From contig JAFREQ010000042.1 in assembly GCA_025331565.1 (NCBI GenBank), positions 2,580,001-2,644,000 on the forward strand: a DNA stretch of 64,000 bases, read 5' to 3'. This DNA comes from Holacanthus passer. Its lineage: Eukaryota > Chordata > Actinopteri > Pomacanthidae. This document shows positions 1 through 12,435 of this stretch, piece by piece; the first letter of the stretch is position 1, and each line of letters starts with the position of its first letter. The position numbers were made by a program, and so were the translations under genes. Below the pieces are notes generated by a model. It searched no databases. It worked only from the letters and a program-made list of their open reading frames with translations, and was not told the DNA's origin.

Positions 1-604
1 CAGAAAGGCAGTGAAATCTCACAATGTGGTGCTTTGTCAAAGAAACAAAGCAGCGTTCAGGAATAACAGCTTCAGCAATGTTAAGTGTTGTTTTTCTGAC
101 ATAAAATATCTAACATCACCGACTTAATCAACTTGTTAAAGCTGTTTTTGTGAATGCTCCTTGCGGTTTTATTCAGTCGTGACCGGACATTGAAGAGCGA
201 AGCTGCAGTTTGGTGCCTGGTGAGAGTTGACGCAGCGTCACATGTGGAAAACAGCAGTGAATTGGAAAGTTACATGATGTGAAGGAAGAAGAGTTTTCTG
301 TTCCTTTATTTTGCCGTAACAGCCTGGATTAATGACCGTGAGTGCGATGGAGGCTCTTCTCATCAGTCTCATCGTTTATGGGAATAGTTGACCTCGAAAA
401 GCAACTCAAAGACTCATGAATTAACACGTTGGATCGTTCTTGTTTGTTTCATCTGTAAACATGGTTAAAAGGTTTCCTCACAGCTGCTCAGATGCAACAA
501 ATAGTTTGGCCCCTAAAAAACCACATCATGTCATTTTTACATCTTGGTTTTTGCGCTGATTCAGATGTTTGTGAGGGAGCGTTCGATGTGCTGGTAGTTG
601 ACTG

Positions 605-732
605 CAGGCTAACGGTTTCCCTCTGTTTCCAGCCCTTATGCTAAGCTAAGCTAACCGGCTGTAGTCTCATATTTAGCGTACAGACATGAGTGTGGAATCA
701 ACCGTCTCATCTAACTCTCCTACAGGAAGCTA
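605..732 (-). repeat. Interspersed repeat family R1 (teleost 'GCTAAGCTAAGCTAA' type)
   Basis: This copy contains the tandem GCTAA core followed by CCGGCTGTAGTCTCATATTTAGCG. Related copies occur at about 17169-17275, 25518-25625 and 49457-49610 on the same strand. Opposite-strand starts (AATAGTTCAACATTTTGGG and similar) lie near 3823 and 16869. The family resembles a very common percomorph repeat. Its class is not assigned here. Confidence 0.7.
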
Positions 733-1552
733 TTAAGCTTGTTAGGCTTGAGTTGGACTTGTTTTTCCTTGTCGTTACTAGAGACACAACAAATTCTAAC
801 AAATAGCAAATTTGTTGTAAGCAAAGCGTTTTGCTTGATATTCACTCATTTCACCTGATTGAATTTTTTAGCCTCTGTTGGGGAAGAATGTGTTTTAGAG
901 ACATGAGATAAGTCTATAAATTGTCTAATTTACAGTCTTTCGTAGTTTACTAAGCTGATTTTCTTTTCTTTTAATGTAAGAGACGATACTTGAGACGTGC
1001 TTTTAATCTCTTGGCTCTCTCCTTCATGTTAATCTGACGACATTCACTTCACACTTGTGCCGTGCTGAAAGCGATATAGGTCAGATTGTACGTGTGACTA
1101 AAAGTAACTCGGGCGTTTATTCAGACACGAGATTGACGTGTTAAATTGCCGTCACATTTATGTAAAGAGGAGCGTGTCTGAAAGAGGCTTTTGTTATCCA
1201 TCTCCTCTTGCAAAGAAGCTGGAAAAAGAACACATTGATAAGTGCACAGGATATTTCCATCCCACCCTTGAGATTGGCATCTACCTCACGCAGAGGATCT
1301 GTACAAGACAGAAAAAGGTCAGAACGCTTAAAACTAAAGCCAGAATTGGATTCCAGTCTGGGCGTGAATCCGCTCTGTGACTCAGCGAGCCCAGCGGAGA
1401 AGCCGTCTTCGCTCCTCTGAAGCCTCGGACTGAATGAATCTTCATTTTAACATTTGCATGAACACAATTACAAAATCAGCCTACTCTCACCTTAAGAATT
1501 AAAGGACGTTTGGAAAACCTTGGAGCAGACAGCTGATTCAGTCCTCGCTGTC

Positions 1553-1735
1553 GGTTTATAAAGCACAAAATGGTTTAGACCCCCCAAAAAAGTCCGATCC
1601 GCTTCTACGTTATGAACCGTCCAGATGATCCGGGTTCAGGTCTGCTTACTGTCCCAACATGGGAGGCAGCATTCGGTCTCTGTGCACCACATGTCTGGAA
1701 CCAGCTCAGTCCCTTCAATCTGTGTACAAATAAAC
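1553..1735 (+). mobile_element. LINE 3' fragment (L2/CR1-like reverse transcriptase C-terminus)
   Basis: In shifting frames the translation resembles the C-terminal end of fish L2/CR1-clade reverse transcriptases: YKAQNGLDP, then an LLRYEPS-like stretch, a GLLTVP-like stretch and an APHVWNQL-like stretch. The frames are broken by indels, so this is a dead 5'-truncated fragment. The family assignment comes from remembered peptide patterns, not from a search. Confidence 0.55.
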
Positions 1736-1924
1736 ACTTGAGTTAACTTACCCTGACCCCTGACCCTGAGCCCAGAGGTCGGGCTTGATGCACGGGTCAA
1801 ACAAAACAGGACTCAGGAGACTAGTGTTCATGTCCTGTGAAAAACCAAAAGCATGGAAACATTGACTTGTATCAATTGCATCCATAACAGATGTAACGTA
1901 TTTATGTCACACACTTTCCGTAAG

Positions 1925-2020
1925 TTCATGTACTTATTTTTAACTAAAGCTCGATCTTTTCCTAAACCTAACCAAGTAGTTTTGTTGCCTAAATAAAACC
2001 AAACTGCGACAGTTTCACAA
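1925..2020 (+). repeat. Interspersed repeat fragment R4, copy 1
   Basis: The block with CTTTTCCTAAACC followed by AAACCAAACTGCGACAGTTTCACAA recurs at about 15463-15545 with the same order of sub-blocks. It is an unclassified dispersed repeat. Confidence 0.55.
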
Positions 2021-2876
2021 AGGTCACCTGACTGAGTATTTTACTTTGGCCTATTCCCTGCAGGCAGTTTGAAAGTGTCAAGCAATGGGAGCAAGTCTGT
2101 GAACCCACAGGAAACATAGTATAGCTATATTCTGTATGGGGTCTACGTTTTCAGATTGTTTTAATCCCCAGAGCTCTGCATTATAGCATAGAAAAGACAT
2201 ACACATCGTAAAGTTGTGTATATCTGGAACAGCCAAGATCGTGATACATAATTTCACTTGTAGTCGATGACTGATTCGATTCGATGACTGAGCCTAAACA
2301 AATTCTTTGTGCACTTTTTTTCTGAAATGCATTATTTGTGATTTATTGTTAATCTCCACATATTAAACCACAAACTAACCTGTATTCTTTAGGTCAGACT
2401 CAGCTAGTGAAATGACATCATCAGCACTTAATGAAACAACCAACCAACCAACCGAGCATAAAACAATATTATATTATCTACTTTCATCTCCAGAGCTACA
2501 TTGTTCACACATATTGCAAAAAGAGAGAGGACATCAGGAGGAGGCTGGAGGAGAGGAGCTTTAAAAAAGTTAACAGCATCTTCTTTAACATATTCATCCA
2601 TCAACATGCGGAGCCATAAGTCTCTGACTTATTGAAGGACTGAGGATTCGTTCTGAATAACGGCCAGAACAGATTCGGGGTCACTTCTGATCCTCAGCGG
2701 CGTGCCCACACACAAACTGCACAAACACTCAAAGAGCATGTGCAACTATTTTTTTATACATGTTCAGACGAGCTCTTCCCACACAGATATAAATAAGTGG
2801 TCACACATGCAGACGCACATAGAAATGCATGTTGTGATGGCAACAACTGTAGGAGGTTTGACCAGGAATCTGCTGT

Positions 2877-3130
2877 AGAGCTGAAACAATTATTAGATTA
2901 ATCAACTGACTGATCATTGATTCATCATCGAAGTCACTGAAGTTGTTTCTGACACTTTATATCCATCAAATACTCATGAATTAATCAAGACAATGACTGG
3001 CAGAATAATCAATAATGAAAATTGTGACGTCTTCAAATGAGTCATAATTGAGAATCTGTAACTTGGGAATGTTTAAAAAAAACTTGAATCATTAATTGAT
3101 TAATCACTAATCTAGTGTTATTTTTCTTCA
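2877..3130. repeat. AT-rich interspersed repeat family R2
   Basis: The sequence is rich in ATTGATTAATC-type words around AGCTGAAACAATTATTAG. Similar words occur near 8388-8462, 61388-61480 and in the SULT intron near 34985. This resembles a common teleost repeat whose consensus begins AGAGCTGCAACTAATGATT. Boundaries are approximate. Confidence 0.55.
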
Positions 3131-3422
3131 TTTCTTCATATTCAGTAGTTGTTGGATTGAAAACTCATTTAAAACATAATTAAAACAGAGAAATGGTTTG
3201 TATTTTTTAAAATACCAACAAAACGTCCTGGATTAATTCAGGCTAATTTGCACATGTCACCCTCACTTTTCAAAATCCAATTATGTCTCTCTCTCTTTTA
3301 TAGATTCAGGTAGATTTTCTCATTAAAGACTGTGAACCCACCACGGTCCAGGTGACAGAAGGTCCCTCTTCGGTCATGAGAGGGGACTAAAATGTTTATC
3401 CTCCAGAGAAGACGACAGAGTT

Positions 3423-3447
3423 AAGATAAGATAAGATAAGATAAGAA
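3423..3447 (+). repeat. Short (GATAA)n tandem repeat
   Basis: About five GATAA units run directly into AAATTTAC. The same junction of GATAA units with a nearby AAATTTAC block occurs at 44173-44215, so this may be the tail of an interspersed element rather than a simple microsatellite. Confidence 0.7.
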
Positions 3448-3822
3448 ATTTACAGGAGTTGTTGTTGAGGGTCCTGTGCTCTTTGTATCAGTCCACTCTT
3501 GCTAAACTTTGAAATAAACCCTCAGACAAAGTGTGATACCACCGAGCTTATGTTCATTTTGATGTGTGAAAGACGACACATGGTGTGAAACGTGTGGGCG
3601 ACGCAGCTTTGAACAGACTCTGTTAACCAGGACGAGCTGAGACCAGATTATTGAAAGTGTCCCCATCTACAGCAAATGGTTTTTCTTATTATACTGTAAA
3701 TTAATATAACAATATGTTTTTGTACTCGCTATAAACGAATAATTAAGTAGCAAAAGGATTAAAACAATAAAATAAAAATGCACAATGATAATGAGATTGA
3801 ATTTCCAGGTATTCAAACAACA

Positions 3823-3868
3823 GAATAGTTCAACATTTTGGGAATATGCTTCTTTGCTTTCCTCTGGA
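3823..3868 (+). repeat. Repeat family R1, start fragment
   Basis: AATAGTTCAACATTTTGGGA followed by ATATGCTTCTTTGC matches the opposite end of the R1 family. A further start-like fragment (AAAGGAATAGTTTGACTTT) lies near 4244. Confidence 0.55.
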
Positions 3869-3894
3869 GACGTCGATCAAAAGATCAACGCCAC

Positions 3895-4115
3895 TCAGGA
3901 CACATCTGTGTTTTCCTCACTGCTGATTTCCTGGAAAGCAACATCAGACATTTTAGATAAAAGTCTCATTTTACTGATGGACATGGTCGAAATATTTCTG
4001 GCATGACTTTCTTTTGAAATGGTGCTCATGATGCTTTTGAACTGATCTGAGACTGAACACAGTGTAGAACAGCTGTGTCGTTAATGAGGAGTGAAATGAA
4101 AAGGCCTCTATATGG
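3895..4115 (+). repeat. Unclassified dispersed repeat R5, copy 1
   Basis: This is a diverged direct repeat of 9810-9990. Shared landmarks, in the same order, are CACATCTGTGTTTT, GCAACATCAGACATTT (GCAACGTCAGACATTT in the other copy), GCTCATGATGCTTTT, GAACAGCTGTGTCGT and GAGTGAAATGAAAAG followed by CTTCTATATG or CCTCTATATG. It has no coding potential that I recognise. Confidence 0.65.
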
Positions 4116-7100
4116 TTTTCTGTGTCGTTTACATCGCTGTAAACTCAAAACAGTGTCGCTCTGTGTTTGATGGATGTTTCTCTGCAGCAGTTTTAATGGA
4201 CATGTTTGGGGGAAATGACTCCATCTGCACCAGTGAAACATTTAAAGGAATAGTTTGACTTTAAACACTAATATTTGATCAGGACACAGAAGTAAACAAC
4301 CTAAAGATTCTGCAGGACCTGTAACATCGAGTCAAAGCCACAAGCTTCTCCTAAAAGTCACATCCTCATGTCACGATCACACTCTGATCGACTTGCGAAT
4401 GAAAAACACAACAAGCATATTTCCAGCTCGTTTCTGTAAGTGATCAACCTCTGCTGCTGTCAGTATGTTCACTTTAACCACAGTGAATCACACCAGCTTT
4501 GCTCTTCTTTATTTACTGGAGAAATAACAGAACAATGCACACACAGCATCAACACAGTTATCTCAGTAAGTCAATGAAAACACATGTTGATTTCTCATGT
4601 TATCAGCTTTATGTTGCCTACAGCTTAACACTTTGATGGTGCTTTCTTCCTTGAAGTCTAATGTTCTCCGTATCAGGACACTTCAGAGCACATGTTTGCT
4701 TGGCCACTAACCAAAGACAAAAAGACTTAATCATGTTTAAAGTGAGAGTTGAATGTTAATGTGGTGTGAACTACGTTACTGATAATTAACCTGTAGACAG
4801 GTTTTGTTTTTAACATAAAGGCCTTTATCTTATTTAATACAGTGTTTATCCATATTTGGTTATGAGCATATTCATAATTCTTAGTAAACCATAATAAAAA
4901 CTTTCCATTCTCTCACGTCTCAGACTGTTTAATTAACCACTTGGCAAACTGCTAAACGTTCGCTCTCGGCTTTCAAGGTGAGAAAATACAAAAGAAACCT
5001 AAACAAACACGCCGTGCAAACAGCTCCGCCAATGTCCTTAACCGTGACCCTGACCTGCGCTCTCACCGCCAGTCATTACTGAGCACTCAGTCGGTCCAGT
5101 GTGAACGACTCCGTGAAACAGGAGTCAATTTGGATCAAATGTGACTTTAATCTTTGACCTCTCGTGTCAGTGTCCCCTCGGCCCTTTCTGCACCACAGGA
5201 CGTCAGAGAATAACAAGGGACAAACAAGAGAATAATTTCCACACGCTCACCTCAGTTTTTAAAGCCATAGTTTTGTCCACTTTTACATTTTCATTCTCTT
5301 CTCACTCTTCATCCACCATTAGTCCGACGAAAGAAGAGAAGAGATGATAAAGGTGTTGCTGCACTCGGAGCAACATGATCATTCACTTGGAGTCATGTTT
5401 GTGTCACCTGATGGAAATCAGTCCAGTACTCGCTCTCTTTCAGCTCTCTACCCACTTCTGAGGCAAATATTAAGCTGCATGAAAATATAATACTATAGTA
5501 CAAGTACCTCAGATTTGTAGTGAAAGCAAACGTGTGGCCCCTGGTGTAAACTCTGTACCTGAATGCCACACGGCTGTCAGGACGACGCGGCTCCTCCCTG
5601 AAATACTCTCAACCTTTGGAGCGCTCCGGCCGTCGGAGACTCTGACCTTTGTGATGGATGCTCAGCTCGGCGGTGCGGCAGCGCTCGACAGCTAAGATGT
5701 TGGCATTTCCGCTCCCGCGGCGAGCTGCAGTCAGACCTGTGTCAGATACAGACATTTCCTCTCCTGCGTTCGCCTTCACATGATCAGACGCAGCATTTTG
5801 CTGTTGGCTGAAGTTTTATCACATCTATTCATTTAGTCCTTCGTCACCTACATTGTGAGTCGACAGCACTGAGAATATGAACATATATCACCAATGTGAA
5901 TTTTGTCGAGAATTATAACTGTTCCTATGTTGTTATTTATCTGTTTGTGTTTTATTTTGAGCTAATTTATTTGTTGAAATCAAACAATGATTGATTGTTT
6001 CTACATAAAAAAACAAATTCAGACTTCAAATATATCGAACATGGCATGATAATTATAAAACAGAAAAAAAAAATCTTTTTTAAAATATGCTTTTTAAGAA
6101 GAGAAACTTTTAACCAAATAAGAGTTTAATAGGTTCAGACTCTGTGTGAAACCGACTTGTTTATACACCAACATCCACAAAAACACATTAATAAACACTA
6201 ATAGCTGATTCAACAACATTGTATTGTGTTAAAAACCATTTATTAAATGTTTATATATTTCTTATAAAATCCTAATTTAATGATTTAAAGTGATTTGTTA
6301 CCGCTTCATTCATGTCGGTGAAAAGCTCAAAATGGTCCAGAATAAAAGACGAAGAAAAGCAAAATCCAATAAGTAAATAGTGAAGTTAATACTAAAAGTG
6401 TGAGTTTTTAATCGGCCTTATAACAAAACGTGGAGAGAAGGAAAACTCTGAAATAAGGTTCAGGAGCATCTTCGTCTTTACGCTGCAGCTGTGTGACACA
6501 AATTAGCAGTTTTTAAAAAAAAATTATTTTACGCATTCATTTTCATTCTGCTCATCTGTTTTCATTCGAGTCAGTGAAAACAGTGTTAATGAAGCTGGAG
6601 ATGTTGCTGGATTTCTTCAGAACAAATGAGTCACGCACCAACCGTCCCTCTTATTCTTCTGCACTTCAAGGCTTCAAGATTCATACTTTTCTAAAGCACA
6701 TTCATACTTAGAAGTAGAATGAAGTTCCAAGCGCCTGCAGACTATAAATACCTTAGTGTCAGATAGAGGTTGGAAATAAGTGAGAATAGACTGATTATTT
6801 GTCTATGGGCTGATATTGACTTCCTTTACCAACCTGATAACATGCCAATACAAACACAGCTGAATCAATAGACATCGGCTATTTAAAATCTGGTTGGATG
6901 TTTATGTGATTGAGGCGGCATCAGTACTTTAAATACAGTGAATTGTTGGACGTTTAAACAGTGAAGACAGGATTCACATCATTGTTGCTTTCTTTTAACC
7001 AACTTTTATCAAGTTGTCTTCATCGTGTCAAACGTAACTTCATTGACAGAGGTGGCAAATCAGACAAGTCTCTGAGGGGTTGTTTTGGAAGATCATCTGA

Positions 7101-8387
7101 AACAGCACCTTACTGTGGGCGGTAAATGGTTTTGGTGAAACAGTCAAACGTCTTGGTGTTTGCATTATTATTCCATTAAGATTAGAAGCTACTGGGAAAA
7201 ACGCCGGCCTCCCATTTACAGCCGCTGTAATTTCTAAGAAACCAAAATAAGCGTCACGCCTTCATGTTTCAGATAAGGCAGCTTTCACCTTCAGCAGATC
7301 TGATAGCTGCAGGTTCGCTTCACACATGACGACAAAAAACAAGCTACTTATAGTTTGTTTTTTTTGGCCCAAGATGGTCTGAATGAATGGTGACACCCTG
7401 ATAAATGTGGGTTAAGATTTCAAGTCGAGATCCTTACGGTTTCAGTGCCGGTTGGTTCGGAGACAAACATGATTACAGGTTGTGCAGTTTAATGCTACAG
7501 CAAACACTCGATGACTTACCTGATCCAGCTGGCATTTCATTCCCTTCAAGTCCTGTTTGTCGTCGCAAATTAATTGCATGCAAACATAATTTGTAGGAGA
7601 CAGCGTTCTTTTACAGACGTCTCAAGTGTGCGCATTCAAAGCTGTCAGTCATTGTTGCACAAGCTCAGCGAGGCATGTAAAGAAATGTGCGTCTGCCAAG
7701 AGTGAATCAGTGGATAAACAAAGTGGGGAAAATGTGTCACGGTTAACAGCACGACCACAAGAGATGAGTCCTCGATGCGGCTCAGACTGTCAACAAATCA
7801 AAAGCAGTGGACATCAGAAGAGTCAAATATAGATCATCGGTAATTCAAGCCTGCGTGTCCTCGTTTTTCAGATGTTGCTCTCATGAAGTATTCTGTCTTT
7901 AGCCTCACTCAGTTTGTGCATCGCAGAAAGGTATTGATCACTGATTGTTAGTATCCAGATTATATGGCTGCGTTGTTGTGTTGGTCACATGACCTGCGCT
8001 GATTGTTCTGTGCGGAAACACGCCTCCTCCCCTCGTGTCACCTGAAGAAAGGAAAGACGGCCGACGAGACGTTTGGATCACAGGATGTCTCGCTCCCGTC
8101 CGACAGTTCAGAGCCTCAATTTACCAACTGAATGGATGTTTCCCCTCAGAGAGGTTTGAAAGGCCTGAAAGGTTCTGGGCTGTTTAGTGTGAAGATTAAT
8201 GAGACAGAATGAAATATGGCAAATACAATGCAAGATATTGAACTCCGGGGTGGAGGATGATAAATCGATCTGTCTGGGGCATCACAGCTGTAAGAAGAGT
8301 GAACTGGTGTCACAGCTGAAAGAGATTTATTTCAAGATGAGGATGGGAGTGAGACACACGTTAATATTTCTCCTTTTTTGAAACTAT

Positions 8388-8462
8388 GGATTATTTTCGT
8401 TATCAATCAACCTGCTGATTGTTTTCTTGATGAATTGATAGTTTAGTCTGTGAAATGTCAAA
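8388..8462. repeat. Repeat family R2 fragment
   Basis: GATTATTTTCGTTATCAATC, then CTGCTGATTGTTTTCTTGAT and AGTCTGTGAAATGTCAAAA, matches the common teleost R2-type repeat. Confidence 0.6.
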
Positions 8463-9809
8463 ATTACATTGATAATGTCAAAATTATTGACACACCAACT
8501 TTTTTTCCCCTTTTTCCCTTGAATCTTTCTTTGTTCCCACTCAGTTTTTCTTTTGTTTCTCAAATTGAAAAAAGGCACCTACTGTCTGATTAGGCTCCTC
8601 TGTCAAATGTGAATGTAGATGTGTTCAATTCATTCGTCATTTCAAAGACGTCACATCCAGATAAGATCATTCAGCGAGCAAACTGATCAGGGATCAGATT
8701 AATGCTGTAACAGCTCGGTCATTTTAATGGAACAACAGCTAATTTCATTTTTTCTTCTCTGTTTGTACGAAGTCTGTCAGTTTTCTTTGCCTTTAAGAGC
8801 CTTTTCTTTTATTATGGATCTGTATGACATGAAAGTCGTTCTGGGCCCGATGGACCTCAATAATGATGAAAACTGAGAAGAACATTATGAATATTCAGAC
8901 AAAACAGAAACAGCTGAGCAATATTAAACAGGTTTATCTTCATACATGAATGATGATAACCGCCTACAATCTAATGATATAACGTCTGCATGCAGGCTGC
9001 CAGAGCAGACATCCTGACGGGTAGACAGACAAGAGGGACAGATTCTGGAAAATTCTGCACAGTCTTGTTCGGCAGGATGAGGCACAGCACCGAGTCAGTG
9101 TAGGACACAACTGTGTTTGAACGATTAACAAAATGCAAAAGAGATTCACAAACATTTCGTTGCAGTTTTACAATTTCTATCTGTGATGAAAGAGAAACTT
9201 AGCGAAGAACTCAGAGAAGCTATTCGTTGCCGTATTTGTTCAATAATTGATTGAAGTTCAATATCAGCTCAGTGGACGATGAAGCCTATCTGTGTATGTA
9301 ATCCTGGTTATTATGAAATCGTCCGTGGGAAATCGTCGTGAAGCTGCAGGCTCGACCTGAGCTGTTATTTCATTATATCTGTCATTCATCACCAAGGACG
9401 AGCAGAGTAGTGCGTATTTATTCTTTTCTTTTTTTCTTTTAAAATAGAATATTTTTCTGCCATGTGTTGCTGGTTATTTGGTTGTGTTTGATTTACGACA
9501 CTGATCTCTGGCTTTTCTCCTCCTCCGGTTGCCATGGTGATCCAAATTGCCAAACTGAATGTGAAATAATCACGAGAAATTGGGGATATTGAAAAATGAT
9601 TAATGTGACAGTGTGCTGAAATCACAGAAACCACTCTGGTCTCAGAAAAAGACGCAGTATATTTGTTGATTGTTCTTTTTTTTGTTTGTTTCAGGTTGGG
9701 ATTTTTTTCGTTTATCTTTGAAATTGAACTCGAGGAAGGCAGAGAGATTTTTATAGACTCTGCAGCTGTCGCCATTGAGGTGACAATAACCTTTCGGTCG
9801 GCGAGTTTA

Positions 9810-9990
9810 GGGCACATCTGTGTTTTTCTCACTTCTGATTTTCTGAGAGCAACGTCAGACATTTCGAACAGATACTGAATTGTTGAAAACTTCTGAAATG
9901 GGGCTCATGATGCTTTTATGATGTGACATTTACTATAGAACAGCTGTGTCGTCAGTGAAGAGTGAAATGAAAAGTGAAAAGCTTCTATAT
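9810..9990 (+). repeat. Unclassified dispersed repeat R5, copy 2
   Basis: Second copy of the repeat at 3895-4115, same orientation and same order of shared blocks, with small indels. See copy 1 for the landmarks. Confidence 0.65.
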
Positions 9991-12393
9991 GCCCCAACGG
10001 TGTGCCGTCACTGTCCACTTCAAATATAGTGTCTCTGTTTGTTTCCTGGATAGTTTGATTTCATGTTGTGAAAATGAGCCAAACATGGGAACGTGAGTAT
10101 CTGTGCAGAACTCCTGACGGTCCCTCTGACAGTTGTGGAGACGATCCGTGTGACCTGACAGAGCAACGTTAGCATCACTGCTCGCACGGCCAATATCAAC
10201 CCGAATCAAAGCTTATCTTTCATTTCTCAGTGAACGTGACTGTGTGACCGTGGCTGAACGCACCAGCTGTCGCTTCAGTGGTCGATCAGTATAGACGATG
10301 TTTACCGAGCGTGAGGCTCCCGAGGCCACGCCGTCCCACCCGAGGATCCCACAGCGGACACGTTGAGCCGAGTGCCGCTGGGTTGCTAATGAAATGTTCG
10401 GCCATGTGTGGGAACACACTTTGTTTAATTTGCCTGCCGTATCAAAAGGGGCCAAATATAGCTGCTGTGGTCAAATCAATCTACCTGCAAATATCCATCC
10501 TCTCTCAGCTTTAATTGTTTCCTGTCTGACTCATCATCTCATTTCAACCTTTATCCCATCTGCTTTTCATCATTTTATCTGCGTCCTGTGTTTCTCTTTT
10601 TTCTCCGCCGCTCGTCCGCAGAGTGTTATCTTCACCTGCTTCCTCTGCTTTTCAGTGCAAACACGCTGATGGGCGCCGGGATCGGACGTTACAGTATTTT
10701 ATGACTGCCTTGGCTCAGTTTCAACGTGCAGAGCCAAACTGACTTGGTAAATTCTTACCTTTAAAATACCACTGAATCACATGCTGTGTCCTCAGAATAC
10801 AGACATCACTTATTACCACAAGTGCTTTTTACTACGCATACAAATCACTGAGTGAGTGGATGTGTTTGCAGCATCATTATCATCATGAGTACCGTCGTAA
10901 CATAATGGCCACTGGCACATGTGAGATGAATGGAAACGGGAACGCATGGGATCTATTTCTTTTCTTGCCTTTTGATCACTGTCAGTGCCGCATTGAATTG
11001 AGGGTCTATTGCATTAATGTAAATTGCTGTGTTTTGTTCTCTTTAGATGATGAAAGTGATTGAATTGAGATGTTGTGTCTTTATAATAAGAAATAATCTT
11101 TGATTGAAGCACAGTCACAATCATCATTTTGTCTTAATGTAAGATTCAGAGTCTGGACCTCAACATCTATATTTACAGTAAAACAGCACATTCAATAAGT
11201 AAAATGAACATTTTTAAAAAGCCATTCTTTCTCAAAATTATTAAATACACTTCAAATACTGACTCCTGCATAAATTGCATGTTTTTTGCTGGTTGCCTTG
11301 TTTAATCTTGACAAAATGATTATTGCATTCTCTGTTAATTAGAATTTGTTGCTGTTTGACAGATAATGATTGAAATCCAACAATAAATATATACAGTGCT
11401 ATGATGCTGTGATAAACTTACTACTATTATGTATTTGACAGAAATGTTTCATTTTGTGTGCTTAAGTCAAAATTCAGAGTACAATATTTTGTGTTTTGCA
11501 AATTGAAATTCTGTCGTGAAAATTGAGCCAAAGCTAATGTCAAATACTGTAACAAGAACTAGGAGCAAAAAATGTCTTAAAATGACTCTGTAATTATAAA
11601 AGAATATAATTATGAGTATTCTATGATTTTTATCAACTTAATATTTGTTATAGTTACAACTGTCCCTTTTGGTTTGTGTGAGTTTGGGCAGATTATATGT
11701 AATTTATAATTAAGGAGAAGGGACCAAAATTACAAAATACTACTCAGCAAAATTACTCACTGTTACACAGACACACTCTTCGACACGTTATCACAACATG
11801 GTCAACATACCTGTCGATGGCTTTCAGACCTGAAATGTGTTTTTCCATTAAAGAAAAAAATGTGCCTTTGGAGTCAACAGCACTTAAGCATTGGACATAA
11901 GCTCATTGTGTTTGTAAAAACGTGTGTCCTTGGAAAACAGAAATGTGTTTTCATTACATTGTGCGTGGCTTTGTGAGAAGAATGTTAAAACTTACAAAGA
12001 TTCAGGACGCGCACATCTTAGTACATAACTTACAAGCAAACCAGCGATTGATGGAACCTGCAGTTGTCTCAGAGCCTCCCTGCTGTTCTGTCGGCTCCAG
12101 GAGTCGGCCGCTAAAAGGTTTAATTGACAGAGGGACGAATGAATGTTTATGATTGTTCTCACACCCCGACTCCTTCCAGGGTTCATTAGCAAATACTCAG
12201 TTCAGGAAGGGTCAGATAGTGGAGTAGTGAACTGTTCAAAACGCCTTGTGACAACAGAGCTCTGGCCTCCAATTGATCTGGGATCCAACATCCACAGTTT
12301 TATCTATATTAATGTTTAACATAAAAGAAATGTAGAAAGTGTCTATGTCTAACTCTCCACTTCGGTAACTGATTGGTTGTTGTCCTCCAACAG

Positions 12394-12435
12394 AGCAGAT
12401 GGGTGGGAGTTGAGACAGCAGAAGGACAAAACAAC
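12394..12435 (+). promoter_or_regulatory. sstr3 5' UTR segment with splice acceptor and a four-codon uORF
   Basis: A pyrimidine-rich tract ending in CAG at 12391-12393 looks like an acceptor, so the sstr3 coding exon probably begins at 12394 after a noncoding exon. Between it and the chosen start lies a minimal upstream ORF at 12399-12413 (ATG, three codons, TGA), 22 bases before the main ATG. Whether it is translated is unknown. Confidence 0.45.

Larger units (their letters stand above)
1..12393. other. Intergenic region upstream of sstr3
   Basis: I find no gene here. Open frames are short, lack recognisable domains and are not joined by convincing splice sites. The stretch holds several interspersed repeat fragments (listed separately), a short GATAA tandem repeat, and AT-rich unique DNA. 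The less repetitive blocks near 10210-10420 and 10860-11060 could be conserved noncoding DNA, but conservation cannot be judged from one sequence. Noncoding 5' exons of sstr3 may also lie here, because an acceptor-like site occurs at 12391-12393. Confidence 0.6.

Noticed and set aside
9389..9862. Minus-strand frame of 157 aa
   Set aside because: No recognisable domain and low-complexity composition. It overlaps a dispersed repeat, and I saw no convincing splice partners.
12373..12435. Using the first ATG of the sstr3 frame at 12373
   Set aside because: It lies upstream of a good splice acceptor at 12391-12393 and adds residues unlike known somatostatin receptors.
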